A DNA stretch of 64,000 bases from Przewalskia tangutica (GCA_029844215.1 CM056723.1:90016790-90080789), one strand, 5' to 3'. Positions 47,758 to 58,441 are shown, counted from the first letter of the stretch. The notes: generated from the letters alone by a model not told the origin. A program made the numbers and translations.

Positions 47758-48062
47758 TAGTATTGGACTGTGTAGAGTCCTACTAATTTCTTATTGATAC
47801 GTTGCCAATCGTCAAGGACACCGATCCGCCTTTTTAGCTCGTCGTTTTCCTCATACAATACAACCATTCTTTTGATGATTATTTGTCTGACTATAACTTG
47901 GGCTTGGTTATTCAAACCTTCTATAGGTTTAGCAGTTTTATAATATTCTAACTCTCTAAGGTTTTTCCCTAATCTTTTATTACAGAAATAACTTTCTACT
48001 AGGAATTTCATTGCATAAGAATTATATTTTCTTATGTAGTAAAATTCTGGACGCATCTTCAT
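47757..48062 (-). CDS. ORF1, 101-aa protein (component B type)
   Basis: ATG at 48062, stop TAA sharing one base with the polyprotein ATG. It begins MKMRPEFYYIRKYNS. The C-terminal half is charged (LYEENDELKRRIGVL) and likely coiled-coil. It has the same length and start as the A-type ORF1 but clearly differs in between, so each component carries its own allele. The TAATG overlap suggests translation of the polyprotein by leaky scanning or reinitiation. A virion-associated role is an inference from position and coiled coil only. Confidence 0.8.
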   Translation of the reverse strand: MKMRPEFYYIRKYNSYAMKFLVESYFCNKRLGKNLRELEYYKTAKPIEGLNNQAQVIVRQIIIKRMVVLYEENDELKRRIGVLDDWQRINKKLVGLYTVQY

Positions 48063-48780
48063 TTATAAACTTCTTGGTTTATAACCAAAGGGTTTGTTGA
48101 TAAGCGTGGAGACTACCATCCTTATCCTAGGGCTGCTGTTCTATCTTGTTACTAGGCTTCAACCTAACTCTGTCTTATTCCTTCGACTACCTAATAGTAC
48201 TCCTATCCTAGTTGTCTACACTGTTTCTTGTTCTTTCTTTACCTAAGTGGTTCTCCTATCCTAGTTGTCTATACTAGTTCTTGTTCTTTCTTTACCTAAT
48301 AGTTCTCCTATCCTAGTTGTCAACACTATTTCCTATCTTTTTAATTACTTAAACAGTTAACATGTCCTGTTCATCTGACACTTTCTCCTACGATCTTCGG
48401 CGACATCCAACAGTATTTTCACGCCCTACGCCTACCTCGGCCTCACGGGCAACATACTGCTCCAGGAAAGCTTACTACAGTAGTACTCAGCGAGGATGAA
48501 CGGAACAGTATAACCACTAAGTGATTAATCTAAATGGAATAGTAGACTTCTGACGGGACAGGGTAACTATTCTGGTAACTACAGAATCGATGAGACTTAC
48601 GGCGGAACAGGGTTACGACCATGGTAACTACAGGAACTAGAACAGTGGACTTCTGACGGAACAGGGTCACTATTCTGGTAGCTCTAGGAATTCAGAGTAA
48701 CAGGACTCTTCCTAGCAACCTAAGAACAACACCGCCCTAAGGACGGTAGTATGAGACTACTCACTCATCTCTACCAACAT
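48063..48780 (-). other. Leader of component B
   Basis: 718 nt, nearly identical to the A leader, with three CCTATCCTAGTTGTC repeats at 48199-48333. Sharing of leader, primer site and promoter by A and B resembles the common region of multipartite viruses. Confidence 0.8.
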
Positions 48781-48793
48781 GGCTCTGATACCA
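48781..48793 (-). other. Primer-binding site (tRNA-Met)
   Basis: TGGTATCAGAGCC on the minus strand. Confidence 0.9.
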
Positions 48794-48806
48794 TAAAGGG
48801 GGTGAA

Positions 48807-48862
48807 TATAGAAATTAATTATAAACTCTCGAAAGCATTTGTATGCAATAAAAACATTGCAT
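48807..48862 (+). repeat. Inverted 56-nt protease segment
   Basis: On the plus strand it reads VNIEINYKLSKAFVCNKNIAF, the sense of the protease region that lies on the minus strand elsewhere (for example near 32260-32320). It joins the following coat sequence through the shared 9-mer TTGCATTTA. Confidence 0.8.
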
Positions 48863-49208
48863 TTATTGGCCATGTGGCCTGTTTTCCCGCAATTCCAGCA
48901 AGTTACTTTATCCTTTGTATTCTTGCTGTTGCTATTTCTGTTATACTTCTTTTTAGGAGTATAGTTTCTTTTATACGCTTTGGGGCGTGGAATGTTATGA
49001 TTCTTTTTCATTTTCTTGATGCTCTTCGAAGGAGCAGAAATATTAACATAACCGAAGTCCTCGCAGAAACTTCCTAATTCTCCTTTGGTGGAGTATTTCT
49101 GTATTTGATTATTAAGCTTTATCGTATTACACAGTTCTAGGCCTGTCATATTAATATAGCTAATTAAATCACCATATGTCATTATGCCATACGGAGTGTC
49201 TCCATTGT
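48863..49208 (-). pseudogene. Duplicated zinc-knuckle/coat fragment
   Basis: Carries GKTGHMANKC (zinc knuckle, entering at its C-terminal Cys end) and the upstream coat residues. It is identical or nearly so to the same region about 1.26 kb to the right in this unit. It is not linked to protease on its left. Confidence 0.75.
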
Positions 49209-49229
49209 GAGTAGTATGAGACTACTCAC
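49207..49229. repeat. Fold-back hairpin at a rearrangement point
   Basis: GTGAGTAGT, loop ATGAG, ACTACTCAC: a perfect 9-bp stem. The right part (49211-49229) is the leader motif normally beside the primer site. It separates two coat/protease segments that are not adjacent in intact units. Confidence 0.75.
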
Positions 49230-49230
49230 G

Positions 49231-52200
49231 CTTATTGCATACAAATGCTTTCGAGAGTTTATAATTAATTTCTATATCCTCCCCTGTGGCAGAATATAAC
49301 CTATGTGTACTTCTGTCTAAGTACTTGGTAGGGATTATACCTTCACGAATGCAGTTCTGATCTGCTCCTGAATCTAAAAGTGCTACTCTTTCGATAGCAA
49401 AATCATTAATGACTAATTTAATAGGGACATGGTAGCTTAATGCTCTAGCTTTTGATATTAAAGTTAACCCTGAATCGATTCTGCTCGATTCGTCACTTTT
49501 GACCTTCGTGGTCACATGTTTGGGCGAGTGCAGGGATCTTCTGCGAGATCCAAATTTCTTATTTTGGCGATCGCGGTTCTAAGAAGAGTCTTCATTATCT
49601 GATCGATTTCTTCAAATTTCATCGAAATGCCTTCCATTTATGCGAAGGATTTCTTCCTTCAATTTTGAGACTTCAGTAATTAAGTCTGGTAGTGAATTAC
49701 CTGACTTAGAGTCTTTAAACTTACTGAAAACTCTTTTCATGTCAAAAGGTTCTATCTTCCCTTTTTCTTTTTTCTGGTTAATAACTAGATTCTTAAGCTC
49801 TTTTAAATATTGCTTTTAAAATTGTCATCATCTATGTGATCGACCATGTCAAAGAAAAACTCTTGGCTGCTACTTGATATAACGCCAATTGTCTGTTTGG
49901 TACATGTGCAGATTTTCCCAGTACATTCACAGTTGAAGCTGGAAGTGGAACTATCTGAACTATAACCTAAATCCAGTGATCCTTCACATCAGAGAAATTA
50001 TCTGAAGATTCTTCGTTTGTTATCGATCGTTTCTTCATTTAAGATTGTAAACAGTTTATCTTTTATTTTGGGATCAATTCCCAATAGATTAATTTTATCT
50101 TTCCGTTTATCGGGCTCTTTGCATTTATTGGCCATGTGGCCTGTTTTCCCGCAATTCCAGCAAGTTACTTTATCCTTTGTATTCTTCTTTGCTATTTCTG
50201 TTATACTTCTTTTTAGGAGTATAGTTTCTTTTATACGCTTTGGGGCGTGGAATGTTATGATTCTTTTTCATTTTCTTGATGCTCTTCGAAGGAGCAGAAA
50301 TATTAACATAACCGAAGTCCTCGCAGAAACTTCCTAATTCTCCTTTGGTGGAGTATTTCTGTATTTGATTATTAAGCTTTATCGTATTACACAGTTCTAG
50401 GCCTGTCATATTAATATAGCTAATTAAATCACCATATGTCATTATGCCATACGGAGTGTCTCCATTGTGGCATCTTCTTATATTGGTTCTTACCTTCTCG
50501 GCAAAGAGTTTAGGCAAACCGCTGATAAATCTTTCTTTCCAATAATCATGATTACAGTCAATCCTTAACATGACTTTGTTGAGAAAAATATCTTTATACC
50601 ATTTAAAATCGTGTAACTTTGGACACTTTAGATTATTAAGGATCTCTAAACTTCTGTCTTGGAAAAGTTTTGGATCTCCAACAAAATGTTTCCGTCTGAA
50701 GATAATAGAGTTGCGAGGCATCACTATGAACTTCATTAGTAATCGTTATCGATGTTCCTTATTTAATTTGTGGTAGTTGCATTCATGATGCTTGACTTTT
50801 CGATGTCGAATAGGAAGTTATCCCACCAATTTTTTAACATCCCAGTAAAACCTGAAATGATAATCGATGCTAATTGGGCATCGTCTGTATGTGTTTTAAT
50901 TTTATAACTGGTTAAACAGACTCCCATTTCATGGAGCACTTTAAGGACTTGTCCTTCGGACATGCCGTCAATGTTCCATTCATGGACTTCATCACCCGAA
51001 TAAGTGGCTGGGGGTGGAATTCGTTCTTCAAACAGCATGTCTGGGAACGTCGGCTGTCTATAGAAATTTTTATTGGTCAATTTTGATATTTTATTAACCT
51101 CTGTTTTACCTTTTGAATTAGAACCTTCGCTTAACACCTTGTGGATTTGTCGTTTGTTTGAGTTGATCCTTCAGAGACTTTCATCTCTTTGAATTTACTA
51201 CTGATTCTGTCTAGCAGATCATCTTCAATTTCTTTTCCAAATTTAGGATGGCTTTTTGCCGAAAACTGGGGAATTTTGAAAAGTGGTTCGGATAAGATTT
51301 TCTCTTCCGACCGAACTGGTGTATTCCTGAAGGTAGAAGCATTACTTGCCTCTGAAATTTGGTTAGAGATAACATGTAACAACTGGTTGGTATAGTTGTT
51401 CTGTTGCAGAATTTTATTAATATCATCAACATGTGTGATATCATTAGGATCTTTTATATCCCTTTTAAAAGGAGTGGCGGTTAAGACTTCACCGTTAACG
51501 GGAATCTTTATCTGTTCTAAGGGCGGTGTAACTGACTCAACAGTCCTTTCACCCGTAAACCATTTCTTTACAATGGTGTTTAGACATTGTCTGTCATTAT
51601 GGAGTTTATCGGTGATTTCAAACCACCTAAAGAATTCTAGATTTGCTCTAACATGGTTCATGTCTTTTATCCATGATTCTTTAAACACCTTCCTTTCACT
51701 GAGTGAAAAGGTGCTTACATACCATTTTCTTTTAATGGCGTGCTCTGGATCTCTCCATAATTTATCAATGTGAGGCCAATCGATTTTAAAATTGCTGGCT
51801 TCTCTAATCATGCCCAAGCTGTCTCCACCATGCATTTCACTTCTGGTGGGGCTGCCAGTCGTTCTATCGATTGGTCGATAGTAGACTTTGGGTACTGGTG
51901 ACGAATAGTCTACTCCTTGAACTTTACGTTCAGGCATAGTTTCGTCAGAATTACCAGAATACTCTTCATCCTCCCGGGGTTTGGAAGAAGATGCACTGAA
52001 AGAGTATCTTCCATTAGATCTTAAAAATTTTAAATCTATTGAACCATCCAAGTGCTGGATTATTTGTTCAATATCAGAACTTTCTGGTTCTAACTTTGGT
52101 TGGGTAATAGCATCGAAGTGCCATTCATCTTTTGCTAAAATTTCATTCCATTTTAACATTCTTGGAACAAAGATATTGCTATGTTCCTGGTTTGCTTCCA

Positions 52201-52796
52201 TTAGCATGGTAGCACCCCTACTGCTAACTAGTTTAGCTTTGAGCTAAGGTTGTTTTCATTAGCTTTGTAATATACTCGTATATTATAGCTATTTCTCTTG
52301 TGTTTATCTTACTGTTCATATTCTTCGTTTTAATGTTTAACGTTAGGGTATCCATAACGTTCTGATCATTAATATCTACTGAAAAATTTGGGTAACAGTT
52401 AAAATAAACTGGACCTCTGGCTAAATTACTTTGTAGAACTCCGAGTAAGGAATCATCAAAGTTTAATAACCTCGATCTCTTAGTAAGAGACGGATGGGGT
52501 ATCGAGAACCAATCTATACAAAGGCTTCTGACAATTTGTACCAAACCTATGTGAAGGAAATTAAATTCCTTTTATATACATTTATATCTTGATTGATAGC
52601 AATTTAATAATCTCTTTTGAGTTATTAATAGCATCATGGATTCACAAGTTTTGATATTATAATTTTTTATAAAATCAAACTTTCCTGTTTCATAAACAGA
52701 TTTGAAAGATTCTTTCGGAATATTCCAATTCTGTAAATCTTTTTCAACTTTAGCAATCTTTGAAGTTGCTAAGTTTTCACTGTTGATTTCATTCAT
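49231..52796 (-). pseudogene. Component A polyprotein (MP-CP-protease), 3' truncated
   Basis: ATG at 52794-52796. Movement-protein core near 52330-52500 (partly open 52233-52544). A 358-codon open stretch (51131-52207) covers linker, pre-coat domain and coat N-terminal region. Then come coat N-terminal/core regions (50763-51137, 50170-50736), the zinc knuckle near 50125-50165, the acidic tail, and the protease N-terminal half with LLDSGADQNC (open 49222-49515), cut at 49231. Breaks near 52490, 51140, 50740, 50190, 49990 and 49500-49620 coincide with CTG/CAG-type differences from sister copies. The protease lacks its C-terminal half. Confidence 0.8.
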
Positions 52797-52801
52797 TCTT
52801 A

Positions 52802-53107
52802 CTAGTAAGAAGCTGTATGGAGCTCCACTAAGAATTTAGACATGGATTGTCTCTTTTTTAAATAATTAAGATATCTTTTTAATCTGCTAACTTCTTCCTG
52901 AAGTTCATTTATTTTATCGATGATAACTTGGTTGATTGGTTGTGGACAACAACTCCCTAGGCCCTCTACAGGTCTTGCGGTTGTGTACTGGTCTAATTCT
53001 CTAAGACTCTCTTTTAACGAATTATTGCACTCATAGCCTGCTATGACATATTCAAGAATTTGAGAATTATATTCTCTTATGTAATTAAATTCTGGACGCA
53101 TCTTCAT
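52802..53107 (-). CDS. ORF1, 101-aa protein (component A type)
   Basis: An intact frame with the same 101-residue product as 35854-36159, starting MKMRPEFNYIREYNS and ending in ELHTASY. It lies between leader and polyprotein, with five bases between its stop and the polyprotein ATG. The predicted coiled-coil half (INELQEEVSRLKRYL) is unchanged. Two intact, near-identical ORF1 copies 17 kb apart suggest recent duplication, gene conversion or recent insertion. Confidence 0.8.
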   Translation of the reverse strand: MKMRPEFNYIREYNSQILEYVIAGYECNNSLKESLRELDQYTTARPVEGLGSCCPQPINQVIIDKINELQEEVSRLKRYLNYLKKRQSMSKFLVELHTASY

Positions 53108-53801
53108 TTATAAACTACTTGGTTTATAACCAAAGGTTTGTTGATAAGCGTGGAGACTACCATCCTTATCCTAGAATCATTCTATCTTGTTACTAGGCTT
53201 CAACCTAACTCTGTCTTATTCCTTCGACTACCTAATAGTACTCCTATCCTAGTTGTCTACACTGTTTCTTGTTCTTTCTTTACCTAAGTGGTTCTCCTAT
53301 CCTAGTTGTCTATACTAGTTCTTGTTCTTTCTTTACCTAATAGTTCTCCTATCCTAGTTGTCAACACTATTTCCTATCTTTTTAATTACTTAAACAGTTA
53401 ACATGTCCTGTTCATCTGACACTTTCTCCTACGATCTTCGGCGACATCCAACAGTATTTTCACGCCCTACGCCTACCTCGGCCTCACGGGCAACATACTG
53501 CTCCAGGAAAGCTTACTACAGTAGTACTCAGCGAGGATGAACGGAACAGTATAACCACTAAGTGATTAATCTAATTGGAATAGTAGACTGACGACGGGGT
53601 AACTATTACGGTAACTCTGAGGCTGAAGCGATGAACTTCGGCGAACAGTTACGACCATGGTAACTACGGGAACTGTAACGGTGGACTTCGGACAGTCACT
53701 ATTCGGTAGCTCAGGAATTGAGTAACAGGACTCTTCCTAGCAACCTAAGAACAACACGCGCTAAGGGGCGGTAGTATGAGACTACTCATCTCTACCAACA
53801 T
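53108..53801 (-). other. Leader
   Basis: A-type leader with repeats at 53239-53373. Primer-proximal blocks are altered at CTG/CAG sites (53590-53770). Confidence 0.75.
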
Positions 53802-53814
53802 GGCTCTGATACCA
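53802..53814 (-). other. Primer-binding site (tRNA-Met)
   Basis: TGGTATCAGAGCC on the minus strand. Confidence 0.9.
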
Positions 53815-53914
53815 TAAAGGGGGTGAATAAAGCGGAATAACTAAAACAGATGCGAAAACCAAATCAAAAACTTTTAAAACATAAGAATATATAAGTTTAA
53901 AATAAACTTACAAT

Positions 53915-54056
53915 TTTATTCAAAGCATAAGGAGGGGAAAGGAGGATACAAGATCAGGCAAGGAAAGAGAGAGAGGGGGATATTTCCGGATGCCTTCTAG
54001 GTTTACAAATGAGAGCCTTAAATAGGCCTCGAATAACCTATTCGTCCTAACACGTG
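53915..54056 (-). promoter_or_regulatory. Viral promoter and poly(A) region, component A
   Basis: Minus strand: CACGTG at 54051-54056, CCTATTTAAGG at 54016-54026, AATAAA at 53915-53920. It is directed into the array, away from the host gene on the right. Confidence 0.8.
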
Positions 54057-54089
54057 GACGGTTCTGTTTAAAACAAATGGACGGCTAAG

Positions 54090-54440
54090 ATTACATGACC
54101 TTTTCTTTTTCGAAAGGGCAAACGTCTTCTTCTGCTTTAAAGTCCTTTGTCTTCTTCTGCTTTATGTCGCTGTCTTTGGCTCTTTCTTTTCTGAAGAGGC
54201 AAATGTCGCTGTCTGCTTTATGGGTTTTGTCCTTTTGCTTTTGCGAAAGGGCAAATGTCACCATCTGCTTTACTGCTTTATGGGTTTTGTCCTTTTGCTT
54301 TTGCGAAAGGGCAAATGTCACCATCTGCTTTACTTTTGACTCTTGCTTTTTCGAAGGGGCAAGTGTCGCTTTCTGCTTTATCTGAAGGGGCAAGTGTCCT
54401 TTGCTTTTCTGAAAGGGCAAATGTCGCCATCCTGCTTCGT
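54090..54440 (-). repeat. Promoter-proximal tandem repeats with doubled 60-bp block
   Basis: As at 31125-31490. The minus-strand frame through it is open for 109 codons (54091-54420). Confidence 0.7.
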
Positions 54441-55005
54441 GTCCTTTTCTTGAAGGGACTTGCTGTTGGTACGCTTTTGCGTAGGCGGGGTTACCTTTTT
54501 GACTTTTATTTCATGTCTCTATAGAGGCGTTCTGGAGCCTTCTTTTTGTTTTCTTGCTGACTTACCTGCCGGGCATTAATGTCTGATGTTCTTCTGGAGA
54601 ACTGCTTTGTGGATGGTCCATGCCAAAAATGTCTATGGAACTTATGGTGCCATAACAAATGTTTTGCAGGAATTCCATTAAATCATTATAGATTTAAAAC
54701 CTGGTTTTCAAAATCAATTTTTGATAAAAGATTTATACGATCTTTAAAATCGGTGTTTTGATAAGAGACTCATAAAATTTCAAAATCGACGTTTTGATAA
54801 AAGACTTATGAAACCGTAGTAATTTAATCAATTCGGAGATTGTTTCTGGTTGTTCTAACTAGCAGTTTACTTTCTGGCTTATTTTACCAATGATACGGCA
54901 CAGGCCCTTCCAGCCTTTCGTGCTTTCTTCAATGGTAGCTCTTACTTATCCTTACCAATGATATGGCACAGGCCATTCCAGCCTTTCGTGCTTACTCAAA
55001 TGGTT
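54441..55005 (-). other. Component A intergenic region
   Basis: As at 31490-32039; no gene seen. Confidence 0.7.
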
Positions 55006-55243
55006 TCAGTCTGGCTGTGTTCTAAAGACCACCTTTTGTTTATTACGACTACTCTGACTAGTTGTCAAAGGGTTTATGTAAGGAAATATGAGATCTACTC
55101 CCCTAGTGATAGTATGAATACCATCTGGCTTCGCCGTATAAGGCAGTATCTGGGCTAGGAATGGTGTTCCTAAAATGATTTCCTCAGTAATATCCTTGGT
55201 TATAATGAAGCTATTCGTAAATGCAATGTTTTTATTGCATACA
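55006..55243 (-). pseudogene. Protease C-terminal fragment (component A)
   Basis: Stop at 55006-55008, reading back through the IILGTPFLAQ-type region to the junction at 55243. The catalytic DSGA part is absent. Confidence 0.8.
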
Positions 55244-56240
55244 AATATGGACTTGTGTTTGTTGAGAGTTTCCGAAACAAGTTTTGCTTCACATATTATG
55301 ATGGCTACTCGTGTTCATAAAGTGGTCATTTTTGGAGAAAATGGTGATGTACGATGAATGGAAGCACTGTAAGGGAGGTAAAGGGAATTAAAGCCAAAAC
55401 ACGTGAAATTTAATCACTTATAATGAATGATGAATGATAAATGATGGGATAAAATTGATTTCTTTTTAAAGTTTACGGATCCAATTGTATCCTTGCTTAG
55501 AAGTGCCGATCTTGATTGTCCAAAGTTGCACCTTATTTATGACATATGAGACACAATGAACGACAAAGTGAAGAAAATTATTCTTTAGCATGAGAAGAAG
55601 GATCTCGCTGATCAATCGATTTCTTTGATCTGATTCAAGGACTTTTTGTGGCTAGGTGGAACAAAGTATTACCCGTTGCATTGTATGTCACATTCTTTCG
55701 GTTCCAAAGTACTATTGTGAAACATGGCTCAAGGTGAAAATGGAATTCGAAGGCAAGCGCCGAACAAAGATAGTGAGATTTCTTTGAACGGGGTAAAATG
55801 ATTCCAAAGATATTTTAAAAATACAAATGAAATGAAACAGGTTTCTTTGGAATATGGAGCATTTTGTAGTGGTAGGTAGGGGTAGAAATCACAGACACTC
55901 TACCTCCCAGGACCATTGTGAGACTAGGCCAGGTTATGTTGTTGTAGTAATTATTTGGTGAGCCTCACGTATTGCTCGAGGCTATGATGTATGAGGACCA
56001 TCTTTCTTGGGTGGCGAATCATGGCATCTGCTCACTTTTGTAAATTTTGGTTTCCAAATTGCTTTAGAACCGACTTCTTCCTCTTGTTGTGAAAGAAATT
56101 GGAGCACATATTTTATGTTTCTCGTACTCGTAAATAGAGATGAATAAAGATACTGGATACCAATTTGTGCGATAATACTTTGATGAATGTTGAAAGATTT
56201 TCAACCGCTCCACCTTATGCACCTTTCCTTTTTTATGTGT
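55244..56240 (+). pseudogene. hAT transposase C-terminal half, decayed
   Basis: In shifting frames it shows SETSFASHIMMATR near 55270-55315 (compare the ETRFAS region of plant hAT/DUF659 proteins), a stretch CPKLHLIYD near 55520, PLHCMSHSF near 55675, RYFKN...EYGAF near 55805-55875, and TSSSCCERNWST at 56073-56108. The last is the hallmark of the hAT C-terminal dimerisation domain. Many stops and frameshifts make it a relic. The viral array abuts its left side, so the array either inserted into this element or was joined to it later. Confidence 0.75.
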
Positions 56241-57622
56241 ACTAAATCAGAACCTTCTAATAGTGAAAGGTAATCTTATTTTGTTTCTAGCATCTACTTG
56301 GATGGATGATTTTTTACCTTCAGCTTGCTCATACTCTATTTCATAGCCGCACGTACATCACTACTAATTTTTTTCAAGCTTCAACCTATAATTTGAAAGC
56401 TTTAAGAGGTGTCCTTTGACTTTATAATATGACCTAGTAACCCTTTTGCTGCAATAGTTGCATAACCAAATCCTATTCATACCACCACTGATAGCAAGTT
56501 GGATAACTTTAACATGATTCCATAGGGGTGTATCATCGAAATCTACTGCGCTTTTTGTTGGTCTTAGAAAACCTTACATGAAAGATTTTGAAATGGATGA
56601 AAAAAATCTTATGAATCAATGAAGAGTTCTGCCACTAGTGAAAGAAGACTATCACAGATGAAGGGAAGTTTGAAGTCTGTGGAGGGAAACAAAGTTTTGG
56701 GTAGTCTTGACAATGAAATGAGTATAGTAGCATTATGGCCTGCCTATGATGTTTTAGCTATTTGGATAAATTGATGGTGCATTTGTACCTTCCGGAACAG
56801 ATCATTAAATAAGATTAGATGCGTGCTACATTATTTTATTGCTTATAGATATTAGACATTAATAAGTTCATCTAAATAATTATATTACAAGTCTTTATTA
56901 TTCTTTAACTAAGTTTAGTTGATTAATGTGAATTACTTGAAAATTATATAATTATTCATTATGTAATGTTAGTGTATATTTTTTATTAACGTTTGAATTA
57001 GTAAGAAAAATTATTCTGTAGTTCTAATCAAATGTATAATTACATTCAACTTACTCGATTGTTCAAAACTTATACTAATGGAAATAAACAAGTATAGTAG
57101 CTCTACTTGATTAATGTTATAACTTATAAGCATTATACTGGTTAATTATATTATGATAGTATATATATCTTGTTATAATCTTTAGTCCTGATAAAATGTT
57201 TACACTACTTATTCGATAATTGCCAATTATTATATTTTTTATATATCTAAGCTTTAATTCTTGAAAAATGCCAAGACATATGCCATTCTTAAAGAAGTAA
57301 GCTTATCAGCAAGTAATCACATGTGCAGTAGACCTACGACAGAGATGTGCCATTCCTGTCCTACTACTGCTTAGGATAATTTTTTTAATCTCTAAAGTGT
57401 GTGTAGTCTGATAAATTTTAAGTGATATGAATGACCTTTTAGCTGGATATTTTACAAATTGAGGAGCAGAGTCAAATCCATAGACATTTGCCAGGCTAGT
57501 GCCAAATCCACAGACCTGCGCGGCAATGCCTGAGTTGAGGAGCAGAGTGACTGATTTATAGGAGCATCTGTTCCCTGTGTTCTTCAAAACGAAAACAGAA
57601 ACAGTGAATGGATAATACCAGA
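56241..57622. other. Intergenic DNA, no gene recognised
   Basis: AT-rich. 56800-57250 is nearly pure AT-rich spacer. A 93-codon minus-strand frame at 57306-57587 has no motif I recognise and may be chance or a transposon relic. It probably includes the 3' part of the hAT element. Confidence 0.5.
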
Positions 57623-57919
57623 GGTTGGTTGTTTGGTTGCTGGTTAGAGTTAAGCAGGTAGTAACGCACGGATTAGTTACGCTGGGTGTAGTTATTCATG
57701 TATTAGTTATGCCATCTTCTATCCTGCATATAAATATACATAAGTTATCTCATAACTTATACATGTATTAGTTATGCAGAGTTTTAAATTTCTAACCAAA
57801 CACCGTATTTGGTGTGTTGAATTTTGTATATAGCAAAATAATGCTATCAAACATGGTACAAGTTATGCAGAATTTAATACATGAACAGATCACCTCCTAA
57901 CCAGCAACCAAACGACCCC
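57623..57919. mobile_element. MITE with 25-bp terminal inverted repeats
   Basis: Left end GGTTGTTTGGTTGCTGGTTA and right end TAACCAGCAACCAAACGACC are inverted repeats about 300 bp apart. The interior has several GTATTAGTTATGC repeats and no coding capacity. I could not settle a target-site duplication, so the superfamily is open. Confidence 0.65.
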
Positions 57920-58441
57920 ATGAATGCTTTGAGCTCATGTAATTATTAGGTGAGAAAATTGATTTAGTAGTTTTAAATAACCTGCTTGCGAAGGCTTTCC
58001 TTCTTCTGTTAAGTTGTCTTGTAAAGTTGGCATACTTTATTCTCTATTTTAACAAAATGTAGCCCGGCATTCTGAAGTGGTCTAGTTGTAATTTGTGATA
58101 ATCTAAATTCTTATCCTATGTGCTCTGAACTCTGTCCATTTAATGGTGTAAATCGAAGGAGAAAAAAAGAGAAAATTGACATAAATAACCGCCCACCAAA
58201 ATAATAGCCAGCAAATGTATATCTTTTTTATATTAACGTATAATATACATAAAATACACAATTTTGATACAAAATAATGTATATCTTTTTGTATATTTGG
58301 TTAGGGAATGTAATTATTTTTGGCCGGCCGACCAAATGTGTAACTTGCCCCAAAAAAATGAGGTTGAGGAATGACCTACATTCAAGAGGGAATGCGTTTT
58401 ATTCAATGTATGACATTCTGTTGCCTCTATTGTTTTTCCAG
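57920..58441 (+). other. Non-coding DNA ending in a splice acceptor
   Basis: AT-rich, with a TTGTTTTTCCAG acceptor ending at 58441. It is probably intron of the SAM-domain gene. No coding sequence recognised. Confidence 0.5.

Larger units (their letters stand above)
42883..48793 (-). mobile_element. Component B unit, full length, best preserved
   Basis: A 5,911-bp unit, primer site to primer site. Minus-strand order: leader, ORF1 (101 aa, intact), polyprotein (885 codons open, then RNase H with two breaks), overlapping ORFx (406 codons, intact), tandem repeats, promoter, poly(A). No movement-protein core, coat core or zinc knuckle. It serves as reference for the B fragments. Confidence 0.9.
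48794..53814 (-). mobile_element. Component A unit with scrambled 3' part
   Basis: A 5,021-bp interval between primer sites. The right part (49231-53814) is A from protease to primer site. The left part is a patchwork: 13 nt of unit end, a 56-nt protease piece in reverse orientation (48807-48862), a duplicate of the zinc-knuckle/coat region (48863-49208, equal to about 50124-50469), and a leader snippet forming a hairpin (49207-49229). Promoter, intergenic region and the protease C-terminus are missing. Confidence 0.85.
53815..55243 (-). mobile_element. Component A 3' fragment ending the array
   Basis: Promoter, repeats, A intergenic region and the C-terminal half of the protease, matching 30846-32275. 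It ends at about 55243 inside the protease, where host hAT sequence begins. Confidence 0.9.

Noticed and set aside
30846..48793. Units as LTR retrotransposons (Ty3/gypsy)
   Set aside because: No integrase, no paired LTRs; a 30K movement protein is present, and units abut at the primer site as tandem circles would.
57306..57587. 93-codon minus-strand frame in host DNA
   Set aside because: No motif, splice context or neighbouring exon; not reported as a gene.
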